The translations under genes were made by a program, and so were the position numbers. Of a DNA stretch of 10,036 nt, positions 1-7,095 are shown one piece after another. Each line of letters opens with the position of its first letter. Position 1 is the stretch's first letter. The stretch is from an uncultured Sphingobium sp. (GTDB taxonomy: Bacteria; Pseudomonadota; Alphaproteobacteria; Sphingomonadales; Sphingomonadaceae), in assembly GCA_946479185.1 (NCBI GenBank), contig CAMLFF010000093.1, forward strand, positions 1 to 10,036. The letters run 5' to 3'. Under the pieces are notes generated by a model. The model saw only the letters and a program-made list of their open reading frames with translations. It did not search any database and was not told where the DNA came from.

Positions 1-720
1 GGTGCCCCCTGCTTCATCGAACAGATTGATCACCCGGCGCAGCGCTGCAGGCGCGAGAGGGTGATAATCTGGTCGCGGAACCTGCGCACCAATCGCACGG
101 AAATGGCGGATGAGCGCCGTGCCGCCTTGCTCAGGCAGCGTGATGCATTCCTCACCTACACCGGCATGGGAGAATGGTTTGAGCATGGCATCGAGTTGGT
201 CGCGGGTCGGATAGACGCGCAAACCCGCCGACTCACCCGCCTGCTCATGCGCCTCGCGCCAGTTTGCAAAGCTCTGCGCGCCCATCGTTGCGAAGCGGAG
301 CAAACCGCCCGGCTTGAGCAGCGCATGAAGCCGCACGAGGGCTCGAGGCAGGTCGTCAAACCATTGGAAGGTCAGGCTGGAGAGGATCAGGTGGAACCGC
401 TCATCGCCGAGGTTCGGTGCTTCCCCATCCATGACGATCAACCGCGCGCCCAGATCATGCCGGGCCGTCGCTGCGATCATCTCTGGCGCGATGTCGGTCG
501 CGGTGAGGCGGGCGTCTGGCCATGTCTTGCGAATTTCGCGGGTGAGGAGCCCGGTGCCGCAGCCAATCTCCAATATGTCAGCATCCGGGGCGATCTGCTC
601 GCTACTGGCGCGCGTGGCGAGGCGGCTGGCGACGAGGCGCTGCACATGCGCGCCCTCGTCATAGCGCTGCGCTGCGGCGGCAAAGGCCGCGCCGATCTGA
701 GCTTTGCGCGCTGATTCCAT
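1..720 (-). CDS. bioC: BioC-like malonyl-ACP O-methyltransferase, 3' end missing
   Basis: A class I SAM-dependent methyltransferase is open over 240 codons from the ATG at 720 to the left edge, so the C-terminus is missing. The N-terminus carries the BioC-type pattern KAQIGAAFAAAAQRYDEGAHVQ (residues 7-28). The SAM-binding glycine motif EIGCGTGLLT is at residues 51-60, with the acidic strand-2 residue in TATDIAPEM (D76). It is followed by the BioC/NDUFAF5-like stretches LILSSLTFQWFDDLP and LRFATMGAQSFANWREAH. In the known family, BioC methylates malonyl-ACP to start pimelate synthesis for biotin. No other biotin gene is in view, so the substrate is inferred. No clear Shine-Dalgarno precedes the ATG. 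The next upstream ATG is out of frame, and the family N-terminus fits this start. A related alternative is an NDUFAF5-type arginine hydroxylase/methyltransferase homologue. Confidence 0.85.
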   Translation of the reverse strand, partial: MESARKAQIGAAFAAAAQRYDEGAHVQRLVASRLATRASSEQIAPDADILEIGCGTGLLTREIRKTWPDARLTATDIAPEMIAATARHDLGARLIVMDGEAPNLGDERFHLILSSLTFQWFDDLPRALVRLHALLKPGGLLRFATMGAQSFANWREAHEQAGESAGLRVYPTRDQLDAMLKPFSHAGVGEECITLPEQGGTALIRHFRAIGAQVPRPDYHPLAPAALRRVINLFDEAGGT

Positions 721-829
721 CGCGGGCGCATGGCATGCGCTGGGGGTGGACGTCACGCCAAAAGGCGATAGAGCAAGGCCATCATGGTAAATTCCGGCGC
801 GGCTCGCCCGGAAGACAGCGCGACGGAGC

Positions 830-2059
830 ATGAGCAACCACATGGCGGACGAGAGTTTTCGGATCGACGGACTGGATTTTCTGCGCGGTTGCGCGGTGAT
901 GGGCATCCTGCTCATCAACATCGTCTTCTTTGCCCTGCCATCGGCGGCGCTCACCAATCCGTTCACGATTGGCACGACCGGCTTTGCCGATCTGGCGACC
1001 TGGGCTGTGACCTTCCTGTTCGCAGAGGGCAAGATGCGGGCGCTGTTCGCGATGCTGCTCGGCGCGTCCATCCTGCTCGTCATGGAATCGGCGGAGATGG
1101 ACGGGCGTGACGGCATGGCCGCGCATCGCAAGCGGATGCTCTGGCTGCTGCCCATCGGCATCGCGCATTATCTGCTGCTCTGGTCAGGCGATATTCTCAT
1201 CCAGCTTGCCTTGTGCGGGCTGATCGTGACGGCCTTTGTTCGGTTAGAGACGCTGGGCCTCATCAAGGTTGCGCTGGCTTTTCTGCTGCTCCAGTGGGTG
1301 CTCACCCTTGGCGTGACGCTGCCCAGCTTCTGGCTGCGAGCCGATGCGCTGGCGCCCGGCGCAGCGGCGCAGACGGTCGCTCAATGGCGTGACTATGCCG
1401 ACTGGCTGGGTGTGCCGGGCAGTGCCTCGGTCTTGAGCGATATCACGCTATTTCGCAGTGATTATGGTAGCATTTTCAGCACCCGGCTGGCTGATCTGCC
1501 AGCCACGATGCTCGATCAGCTGCTTTACTCATGGCCAGAGACGCTGGCCTTCATCGCGCTTGGCATGGCGATGCTGAAGGGCGGTTTTCTCGCCGGGCAA
1601 TGGACATCCCCGCAATATCAGGCGACATGGCGCCGCGCCTTCATCGTCGGACTGGTGCCGATGATCGGTCTGGTGGCGTGGGTGCTGCTCTCGCAAGATC
1701 CTCTGGCGGCGCAGGCGGCAAGCTTCGCATGGTCTGTGCCTTTGCGCTTGCCGATTGCCATAGCGTTGGCGGCGCTGGCGATGGACCTTGCCGGGCGCTT
1801 TCCGGAGGCTGTGCCTGTCCGCGCGGTGGCGGCGGTCGGTCGGCTGGCGCTCTCCAACTATCTGCTCACCAGCCTGTTCATGACAACGCTCTTCTACGGC
1901 TATGGCATCGGGCTGTTTGGCGAGCTGAGCCGTACGGCGTTGCTCCTCGTCACCTTCGTCATGTGGGCCGTGATGATCATCTTCTCGCTCGTCTGGCGCA
2001 AAACCATCGGGCAGGGGCCGGTCGAGCGGCTTTGGCGCAGGCTGGCGCGGGGCAGCTGA
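830..2059 (+). CDS. DUF418 family multi-pass membrane protein (YeiB-like)
   Basis: The product is 409 residues, normal for the family. It opens with the signature IDGLDFLRGCAVMGILLINI (residues 13-32), the DUF418/YeiB 'R..LD..RG.A..GIL..N' start. It ends with the conserved DUF418 C-terminal domain: AVGRLALSNYLLTSLF, then YGYGIGLFGELSR, then GQGPVERLWRRL. Hydrophobic segments near residues 15-37, 57-86, 103-160, 232-252, 268-290, 300-322 and 335-395 suggest 8-10 transmembrane helices in the inner membrane. The biochemical role of DUF418 proteins is not established; the family is related to acyltransferase-3-like and heparan N-acetyltransferase-like membrane proteins, so an acyl-transfer role is speculation. 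The start could instead be the ATG at 842, which has GGAG at 825-828 thirteen bases upstream, whereas that GGAG is too close to 830. It is divergent from the BioC gene and ends just before a strong terminator. Confidence 0.85.
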   Translation: MSNHMADESFRIDGLDFLRGCAVMGILLINIVFFALPSAALTNPFTIGTTGFADLATWAVTFLFAEGKMRALFAMLLGASILLVMESAEMDGRDGMAAHRKRMLWLLPIGIAHYLLLWSGDILIQLALCGLIVTAFVRLETLGLIKVALAFLLLQWVLTLGVTLPSFWLRADALAPGAAAQTVAQWRDYADWLGVPGSASVLSDITLFRSDYGSIFSTRLADLPATMLDQLLYSWPETLAFIALGMAMLKGGFLAGQWTSPQYQATWRRAFIVGLVPMIGLVAWVLLSQDPLAAQAASFAWSVPLRLPIAIALAALAMDLAGRFPEAVPVRAVAAVGRLALSNYLLTSLFMTTLFYGYGIGLFGELSRTALLLVTFVMWAVMIIFSLVWRKTIGQGPVERLWRRLARGS

Positions 2060-2074
2060 ACAGGCCCAGACAAA

Positions 2075-2107
2075 AAAACGCCGGCAATCCCACGATGCCG
2101 GCGTTTT
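2075..2107. terminator. Bidirectional rho-independent terminator between convergent genes
   Basis: Perfect 12-bp inverted repeat AAAACGCCGGCA (2075-2086) / TGCCGGCGTTTT (2096-2107) with a 9-nt loop. An A-tract from 2072 gives a seven-U run on the minus-strand transcript, and TTTT ends the stem on the plus strand. It sits 15 bp after the DUF418 stop and about 45 bp after the PEP-CTERM stop, so it serves both convergent genes. Confidence 0.9.
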
Positions 2108-2121
2108 CAATGTTTGGTCAG

Positions 2122-2143
2122 TGAGGCGAGCTATGCCGCCTCA
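2122..2143. repeat. Second inverted repeat, 7-bp stem, next to the terminator
   Basis: Perfect inverted repeat TGAGGCG (2122-2128) / CGCCTCA (2137-2143) with an 8-nt spacer. It lies between the minus-strand PEP-CTERM stop (2154) and the main terminator, and has no T-tract of its own. It could act as an extra 3' hairpin on the PEP-CTERM mRNA; that role is inferred. Confidence 0.5.
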
Positions 2144-2153
2144 TCATCGCAGA

Positions 2154-2666
2154 TCAGCTAAAGGCGACCTGCATGTTCTGCGAGCGGCGACGCATCGTCA
2201 TGCCGACTGCGGCAATGCCGACAACCATCATGGCCCAGGTTGCTGGCTCAGGAACAGCAGCAACGTTCAGCTGGCCGCCGTAGCTGCCGGTGCCGACGGC
2301 AGTGCCGATGAGCTTGAGCGTGTGCGTCGTGCCGGAGAGCAGAACTGCTGGCGTCAGAAGGTGCCACTCGTTCGTGCCGGTCGACATTGGCGAGAAGAAG
2401 AAGGCGTCGTCGATGCTGATGCTGTCGAAGCTGATGTCGCCAGCTTCACCGAGGCCAGCGAAGGAGATGGACGTGACCGAACCCGAGGCATAGCCGGGAT
2501 TGCTGAGCGTGAACTCATACACGTCCGAGAAGCTGCCGGCGACGGTGTTGCCGAAGCTGCCGGACAGTGGCGAACCGGTCAGCACGATGGTGGTTGCTGC
2601 GTTGGCAGCAGGCGTCATCGTCAGAGCGGCGAGGGCAGCAGTGGCTGCAAGTACGAAGGTCTTCAT
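2154..2666 (-). CDS. Secreted PEP-CTERM (PEPxxWA) sorting-domain protein
   Basis: A 170-residue exported protein. The N-terminus is a Sec signal peptide (MKTF, then a hydrophobic run) with a likely cleavage after ANA at 21-23. The mature part is rich in Ser, Thr and Gly and looks beta-structured. GSFSDVYEFTL (45-55) resembles the FxDxF-type PEP-CTERM family. The C-terminus is a tripartite sorting signal: VPEPATWAMM (138-147), a hydrophobic helix to about 158, then RRR (159-161). In known systems this tail is recognised and cut by an exosortase, and the protein is delivered to the envelope or exopolysaccharide. No exosortase gene is in this window. A good Shine-Dalgarno GGGAG lies at 2680-2676, nine bases before the ATG. 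Its 3' end converges on the DUF418 gene. Its specific function is unknown. Confidence 0.88.
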   Translation of the reverse strand: MKTFVLAATAALAALTMTPAANAATTIVLTGSPLSGSFGNTVAGSFSDVYEFTLSNPGYASGSVTSISFAGLGEAGDISFDSISIDDAFFFSPMSTGTNEWHLLTPAVLLSGTTHTLKLIGTAVGTGSYGGQLNVAAVPEPATWAMMVVGIAAVGMTMRRRSQNMQVAFS

Positions 2667-2976
2667 GTGATTAAACTCCCACGGCGTGATTTGCTGACAC
2701 CGCTCTAGGGGCGTGCAAATGCGAACTTCAAAGCCGTTAAGGATGATTGTTTGGGGCGGGCCGGCGCGAAACCATGCGTTAACTATCGAGTCCCAGCATT
2801 TGCGCCGTTTCGGTAATGGCGACTTTTCTATGGTTAATGGGCGTCCGGATGTTCGGCTCGCAAAATGCAGCCCGCTGGGGGGGTGTGTTAACTGTAAGAG
2901 ATTGAAGAACCTGATGAATTTTCCGTGTGGAAATGTGCTTAACGCACGATTCGCGAGGCTCCTGGCTTAGCGAGTC
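2667..2976. promoter_or_regulatory. 310-bp gene-free region with a series of TTAA(C) motifs
   Basis: There is no convincing gene here. It is the upstream region of the PEP-CTERM gene and lies beyond the 3' end of the M13 peptidase gene, so it is regulatory for the former if for anything. It is AT-richer than its flanks. It holds five TTAA motifs starting at 2737, 2779, 2834, 2888 and 2939, spaced 42-55 bp apart. Two of them match the alphaproteobacterial CtrA octamer TTAACCAT well: TTAACTAT at 2779-2786 (one mismatch) and ATGGTTAA at 2830-2837 (exact reverse complement). The last lies in a small dyad, GTGCTTAACGCAC (2935-2947). A convincing -35/-10 pair was not found. Confidence 0.35.
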
Positions 2977-3012
2977 TGAGCAGGCGGCCCCGCTTAGACC
3001 GCCGCCTGCTCA
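2977..3012. terminator. Long hairpin after the M13 peptidase gene, possible terminator
   Basis: Perfect 12-bp G+C-rich inverted repeat TGAGCAGGCGGC (2977-2988) / GCCGCCTGCTCA (3001-3012) with a 12-nt loop. It starts 10 bp after the minus-strand M13 stop. The placement is right for a 3' transcript end, but no U-run follows on either strand. It may be a transcript-stabilising hairpin or a factor-assisted terminator rather than a classic intrinsic one. Confidence 0.6.
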
Positions 3013-3022
3013 GGGATAGCGA

Positions 3023-5092
3023 TCACCAGATACGAATACGCTGCTGCGTCGGCAGGGCCAGCTTCGCCGTGGCTGGCACGGCATAGGCATCGTACCAGGG
3101 GTCGAGATTGCGCACGATGGCGGCGCGCTGCTCTGAAGGCGAGTGAGGATCGGTCTCCAGCCGCTGCCGCAGATTGGCCTCGCGATAGCTGCGGCGCCAC
3201 ACTTGCGCCCAGCCCAGATAGAAGCGCTGATCGCCGGTGGTGCCATTGATCACCGGTGCTTCCTTGCCGCCCAGCGCATGCTTGTAGGCATCATAGGCGA
3301 CAGTGAGCCCGGCCAGATCGGCGATATTCTCGCCAAGCGTCAGCTGACCCTTTACGCGCACGCCGGGGATCGGCTCATAGGCGTCATATTGCGTGACGAG
3401 CTTGTCCGTCAGCGCCTTGAAGTTGGCGACATCCTTGGGTGTCCACCATTCGGCAAGGCGGCCATTCTCATCATATTTCGATCCCTGATCGTCGAAATGA
3501 TGGCTGATCTCATGGCCGATGACCGCGCCGATGCCGCCATAATTGATTGCCGGATCGGCATTGGGATCGAAGAAAGGCGGCTGCAGGATGGCGGCTGGGA
3601 ATACGATCTCAGTCATGCCGAAATTGGCATAGGCGTTGATCTCCATCGGCGTCATGAACCATTCCCAGCGATAGATGGGCTGGCCGAGTTTGCCGGTTTG
3701 ATAGGCATAGTCGAACTGGTTGGAGCGCAAGGCATTGCCGAACAGATCATCCCGCTTGATCTCCAGCCCGGCATAATCGCGCCACCGGTCCGGATAGCCG
3801 ATCTTGGGCGTGAAGTTGGCGAGCTTGAGGTGGGCACGGGCCTTGGCCTCAGGGCTCATCCATTCCAGCGCGTCGATGCGGCGGCCCATTGCGGCCAGCA
3901 CATTTTTCACGAGCTGATCAGCTGCGGCTTTGGTTTCAGGCGGGAAATATTTGGCGACGTAGAGCTTGCCCAGTTCCTCGCCGAGCGAGCCTTTCACGAA
4001 GTCGACACCACGCTTCCAGCGTGCCTCGCGCTCGGGTGTTCCACTTAGAGTCGTGCCGTAAAAGGCGAAGTTCTCATTGGCGATCGCGTCCGGCAGATAA
4101 TCGGAGAGGTCGTCCAGGCTACGGATCATCAGCTGATCCTTGAGTACCGCGACAGGCGTGCGGCCAATCAACGCAGCCTCGCCCTTGATGGCGCTGGGCT
4201 GGGCGACGATGAGCGCATCGGTCGTGATGCCCGCCGATTTGAGTGCGCCTGCAAAATCGAAGCCGGGCGCGAGCTTCATCAATTGCGCCACGGTCATCTT
4301 GTTATAGGTTTTCTCGGAATCGCGGCTGTCCTCCTGCGTCCAGTGCGCCTTGGCGATTTCCGTCTCAAACGCCATGATCGCCGCCGCGCGCTTGGCGCCA
4401 TCAGGCTCGCCTGCCAGCGCGAACATTTTCGTCAGATGCGCGACATAGGCGGTGCGGATCTTCACCATGTCGGCTGTGGACTGAAGGTAATAATTTCTGT
4501 CCGGCAGGCCGAGGCCGCCTTGCGACATGATGAAGATATACTCTTCGGGCGCCTTATCATCCTGCCCGACATAGCCGGAGAAGGGGCGCGAGACGCCATT
4601 GCGCGCGGCCTGGCCGAAGATGGCGATATAATCGGCCTTGGTCTTCACGGCCTTGATCGCGTCCAGCCACGGCTGGATGGGGCTCAGGCCCTTCGCCTCG
4701 ACAGTGGCGCTGTCGAGATAGGCGGTGAAGGCATTGCCGATCTTGCTGTTTGGATCATCCTTCTGCGCGTTGAGGATATCCTGCGTGCGCTGCTTGGAGA
4801 GATCGTCGAGCACGGTAAACATGCCGAAATTGGATTTATCGGCGGGGATGGGCGTGTTCTTCGCCCAACTGCCGTTCGCATAATCATAAAAATCGTCGCC
4901 GGGAGCGATGCTCTTGTCCATGCCAGCTTCGTCAAAACCATAGTCGCCAATGGCTGCCTTGGCCGGAGCGGGCGCAGGTGCAGCAGGACCGGCAGACGCG
5001 CTGACTGTCGTCGGGCCGTCGCTCATCTCCCGAGTCGCGCATGCCGAAAGGCTGATTGACGCTAGGGCAATGGCGATAAGTTTGCGATGCAT
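3023..5092 (-). CDS. M13 (neprilysin/PepO-like) zinc metallopeptidase, lipoprotein
   Basis: A 689-residue secreted peptidase of full family length. The N-terminus is a lipoprotein signal: a hydrophobic run ending in lipobox LSAC with the lipidated cysteine at 18, followed by an Ala/Pro linker. The M13 N-terminal domain begins at GDDFYDYANGSWAK. In the catalytic domain I see the substrate-binding motif NAY (486-488), FPAAILQPPFFD, the zinc site HEISH (527-531) with catalytic E528, and the third ligand region ENIAD (E588, D592). It ends in RIRIW, like the C-terminal aromatic of neprilysin. Members cleave short peptides; this one should be anchored in the periplasm or outer membrane. The Shine-Dalgarno AAGGGAAG lies just upstream of the ATG. 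It is divergent from the LysR gene, 246 bp away. The usual NAYY/NAYF reads NAYA here, a minor deviation. Confidence 0.95.
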   Translation of the reverse strand: MHRKLIAIALASISLSACATREMSDGPTTVSASAGPAAPAPAPAKAAIGDYGFDEAGMDKSIAPGDDFYDYANGSWAKNTPIPADKSNFGMFTVLDDLSKQRTQDILNAQKDDPNSKIGNAFTAYLDSATVEAKGLSPIQPWLDAIKAVKTKADYIAIFGQAARNGVSRPFSGYVGQDDKAPEEYIFIMSQGGLGLPDRNYYLQSTADMVKIRTAYVAHLTKMFALAGEPDGAKRAAAIMAFETEIAKAHWTQEDSRDSEKTYNKMTVAQLMKLAPGFDFAGALKSAGITTDALIVAQPSAIKGEAALIGRTPVAVLKDQLMIRSLDDLSDYLPDAIANENFAFYGTTLSGTPEREARWKRGVDFVKGSLGEELGKLYVAKYFPPETKAAADQLVKNVLAAMGRRIDALEWMSPEAKARAHLKLANFTPKIGYPDRWRDYAGLEIKRDDLFGNALRSNQFDYAYQTGKLGQPIYRWEWFMTPMEINAYANFGMTEIVFPAAILQPPFFDPNADPAINYGGIGAVIGHEISHHFDDQGSKYDENGRLAEWWTPKDVANFKALTDKLVTQYDAYEPIPGVRVKGQLTLGENIADLAGLTVAYDAYKHALGGKEAPVINGTTGDQRFYLGWAQVWRRSYREANLRQRLETDPHSPSEQRAAIVRNLDPWYDAYAVPATAKLALPTQQRIRIW

Positions 5093-5203
5093 GGATCTTC
5101 CCTTAACTCGTTGAACAGGCGGCGCGATGGCTGCTTTGCAAGCGGCTTAGCAGTGGATCAGCTAAAGCTGAACCGCTCACGCCGACCTGAAAGAATGCGC
5201 AAA

Positions 5204-5216
5204 TCACCATATGGTA
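5204..5216. promoter_or_regulatory. Candidate LysR-type T-N11-A box
   Basis: The bases T5204 to A5216 form T-N11-A and enclose the perfect dyad ACCAT/ATGGT (5206-5215). This is the classic form of a LysR-family binding site. It lies in the 246-bp space between the divergent M13 and lysR genes, about 123 bp before the lysR start and 112 bp before the M13 start. The assignment comes from pattern and position only, and the motif is loose. Confidence 0.4.
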
Positions 5217-5338
5217 TCCGCAAGGAACCAGATTTTTCGATTTCGAGCGATTTAGCATGGTAAAGGGGGCTGGCATCCCGCTCGCCGTTGCGGCATGGTT
5301 GTGCGATGCAGCATTTCACGGATTGCAACTGATCAATC

Positions 5339-6217
5339 ATGCGTCGCTTACCGCCCCTCACGGCTCTTGAAGCCTTTGTCCAGGTCGCGCGCACGGGTTC
5401 CGTCAAGGCCGCCGCTGAAGAGCTTGCGCTCTCGCCGCCAGCGCTCAGCCGCCGTATTCAAGCGCTGGAGCGGTTTCTGGGCTATACATTGTTCGAGCGC
5501 AAGCATCAGCAGCTGGAACTGAACCAGCATGGCGAAGGGCTGCTTAAGGAAATCGCACCGGCGCTCGATGCCTTGGGCATGGCGATCGAGAGCGCGACAA
5601 GCGGCGCGCGCACGATGCGCGTGCGGCTGGGCATGTTGCCACTATTCGCAAGTCAGCGGCTTTTTCCCCGGCTTGGCGATTTCCACCGCACCTATCCCGA
5701 CCTTCACCTCGACGTCGATACCAGCCCCAATGCGATTGCGCGGCTGGGTGAGGGACTGGACGCGGCCATCGTGCTCGCGCGGGATGTCGACCCGATGCTC
5801 TATGCGCGCGAGCTGGACCGGGACTATGTTTATGTGATCGGCTCCAAGGCGCTGCTCGAAGGTGACCAGGCCATTCGTGAACCCAAGGATCTCGCCAAGC
5901 AGACCATCCTCATCCACCGTGATATGTCGGCGACGTTCGATGTGTGGAAGGAGGCCGTCGACCTGCCGGACCTGATACCCGCCTCGGTCGACTATTATGA
6001 TTCAGGCGCGCTGATGCTCGAAGCGGCCGCTCAAGGCCTCGGCATCGCCTTCATGCATGGCCGCCATTTCGAGCACGCCCATGATCCGCGCATCGTGCGA
6101 TTGTTCGATCAGCGCATCGAAAGCCCCTATCGCTATTTCTTCGTGTGCCGGCCCAAGGCGCTGGAGCGCCGCGCGATCAAGACATTCCACGATTGGTTGA
6201 TCAAAGCCGAAATCTGA
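5339..6217 (+). CDS. LysR-family transcriptional regulator, GcvA-like
   Basis: A 292-residue regulator of normal LysR length. The winged helix-turn-helix occupies about residues 5-64: RLPPLTALEAFVQVARTGSV, then AAAEELALSPPALSRRIQALE, then a wing ending in LNQHGEGLL. The 'RLPPLxAL' opening and the following pattern resemble the GcvA/AmpR subgroup. The effector-binding domain (about 93-290) includes a GLGIAFMHG segment typical of the ligand fold. The target and ligand cannot be read from sequence. The gene is divergent from the M13 peptidase, so autoregulation and control of the peptidase is the usual guess for this family. No clear Shine-Dalgarno precedes the ATG; the start is chosen because it gives the standard N-terminus. 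No obvious terminator follows. Confidence 0.93.
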   Translation: MRRLPPLTALEAFVQVARTGSVKAAAEELALSPPALSRRIQALERFLGYTLFERKHQQLELNQHGEGLLKEIAPALDALGMAIESATSGARTMRVRLGMLPLFASQRLFPRLGDFHRTYPDLHLDVDTSPNAIARLGEGLDAAIVLARDVDPMLYARELDRDYVYVIGSKALLEGDQAIREPKDLAKQTILIHRDMSATFDVWKEAVDLPDLIPASVDYYDSGALMLEAAAQGLGIAFMHGRHFEHAHDPRIVRLFDQRIESPYRYFFVCRPKALERRAIKTFHDWLIKAEI

Positions 6218-6318
6218 TTGAGCGGCGCATTCGTCTGCTTTGGAACGATTTGTAAACGACAATAAGTGTATTGCGGTTGCGATGGTCGGGTAGGGCCATC
6301 ACGGAAGGATGTGGGGTC

Positions 6319-6690
6319 ATGCCGACAACCAGGATTTTGACTGTCGATGACAGTCGCAGCATGCGTGCATTGTTGCGCATGACGCTGGCGGGGAGCGGAT
6401 TCTCCGTTGTCGAGGCGGAAGATGGCCAGGCGGCGCTGGATTGGCTCGAGGCCAATGAAGTCGATCTTATCATCACCGATATCAATATGCCGCGTCTGGA
6501 CGGGTTCGAGTTCATCGAGCGGCTGCGCGAGGAGAATCGGCGCCATGTGGGCCGCCCCATCCTCGTCCTGACGACCGAGCAAACCGCTGAAAAGCGCGCC
6601 CGCGCACGGGAGGCTGGCGCGACGGGCTGGCTCCCCAAGCCGTTCGACCCCGAGCAGCTGGTGGCCGCTGTTCGGCATGTTGTTCACTAG
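6319..6690 (+). CDS. Single-domain CheY-like response regulator receiver
   Basis: A 123-residue stand-alone receiver domain without an output domain. It has the acidic pair D10-D11 (LTVDDSRSM), phosphoacceptor D54 (IITDINMP), the switch threonine T85 (ILVLTTE) and conserved K107 (WLPKPF). The VDDSRSMRALLRMTL opening resembles chemotaxis-type CheY receivers. It should be phosphorylated by a histidine kinase and act by protein-protein contact; no kinase or chemotaxis gene is in the window. The ATG at 6319 is preferred over upstream TTG options because AAGGA (6305-6309) sits nine bases before it and the first beta strand follows at once. The next gene starts at the base after its stop codon, so the two are probably translated together. 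Confidence 0.92.
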   Translation: MPTTRILTVDDSRSMRALLRMTLAGSGFSVVEAEDGQAALDWLEANEVDLIITDINMPRLDGFEFIERLREENRRHVGRPILVLTTEQTAEKRARAREAGATGWLPKPFDPEQLVAAVRHVVH

Positions 6691-7008
6691 ATGATCGGCA
6701 CGCAGTCCCTAGCGATGGATATCAGCACCCAGTCTCGGAGCGAGAAGGACTTGCAGATCCGTGTGGTGATCGCGCGGGAGCTGGCTGGCATTGCCACGGC
6801 ACTGGAGACGATCGGCGATCAGCTTTGCAGCGATCCGAATGTCGTGAGCATGCACTTCTCGGCATTGCAGGCCATTGATGAGCTCTGCCAGCGCCATGAC
6901 AATATTGGCCGCGTGCTAAGCGCTGAAAATATGGAAGCGGCCTTGAACGGCATTACGCTCGATGCGCTGCGCACAAGGATGGCTGCCGGACTTTCAAAAA
7001 TCGCTTGA
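6691..7008 (+). CDS. Small helical protein of unknown function, coupled to the receiver
   Basis: I do not recognise this 105-residue protein. It begins with the ATG directly after the receiver's TAG (6688-6690) and has no Shine-Dalgarno, which points to translation coupled to the upstream gene. A second in-frame ATG at 6715 is possible. The sequence looks entirely alpha-helical, soluble and slightly acidic: VVIARELAGIATALETIGDQL, then HFSALQAIDELCQRH, then TLDALRTRMAAGL. There is no signal peptide, membrane segment or known catalytic motif, and two cysteines are scattered. Because the pair is so tightly linked, a role as partner, phosphatase or adaptor of the receiver is plausible, but nothing in the sequence proves it. 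Codon use resembles its neighbours, which supports a real gene. Confidence 0.75.
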   Translation: MIGTQSLAMDISTQSRSEKDLQIRVVIARELAGIATALETIGDQLCSDPNVVSMHFSALQAIDELCQRHDNIGRVLSAENMEAALNGITLDALRTRMAAGLSKIA

Positions 7009-7010
7009 GC

Positions 7011-7026
7011 TTGCGACGCGTTGCAA
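7011..7026. repeat. 16-bp near-perfect palindrome before the pmtA-like gene
   Basis: TTGCGACGCGTTGCAA pairs with itself at all eight positions if one G-T pair (7015/7022) is allowed. It begins two bases after the small protein's stop and 70 bp before the methyltransferase start. It could be an operator or a hairpin; no function is shown. Confidence 0.4.
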
Positions 7027-7046
7027 TCTTGCCTCTTCCCATGTCC

Positions 7047-7063
7047 GTGCGCGCGCACTAGTG
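7047..7063. repeat. Two overlapping perfect palindromes
   Basis: GTGCGCGCGCAC (7047-7058, 12 bp) is a perfect palindrome and overlaps a second one, CACTAGTG (7056-7063). Both lie in the 87-bp spacer just upstream of the methyltransferase. Alternating purine-pyrimidine GC runs give such palindromes easily, so this may be chance. Confidence 0.3.
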
Positions 7064-7095
7064 AAACGCTTCTGTGACATGTTGTGCGAGGGGCG

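Noticed and set aside
61..714. Plus-strand open frame of 217 codons
   Set aside because: It is the antisense of the BioC-like gene, whose minus-strand product carries clear methyltransferase motifs; the plus frame has no recognisable domain.
753..785. Minus-strand 10-codon mini-frame (MMALLYRLLA) ahead of the BioC-like gene
   Set aside because: Too short to judge, with no ribosome site; it could be a leader peptide but nothing supports that.
2152..2163. 12-mer GATCAGCTAAAG also present at 5156-5167
   Set aside because: One copy is the end of the PEP-CTERM coding sequence and the other is intergenic; flanks differ, so it looks like chance rather than a repeat element.
2713..2970. Plus-strand frame of 85 codons in the gene-free region
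   Set aside because: It has no ribosome site, no recognisable motif and an unusual composition, and it ends inside the flank of a hairpin; more likely chance.
3143..4048. Plus-strand frame of 301 codons
   Set aside because: It is antisense to the M13 peptidase catalytic domain; high G+C leaves the opposite strand open, and there is no ribosome site or known domain.
5224..5251. GGAAC as a possible EcfG (general stress sigma) -35 element; also at 6242
   Set aside because: No CGTT-like -10 element lies at the required 16-18 bp spacing at either place.
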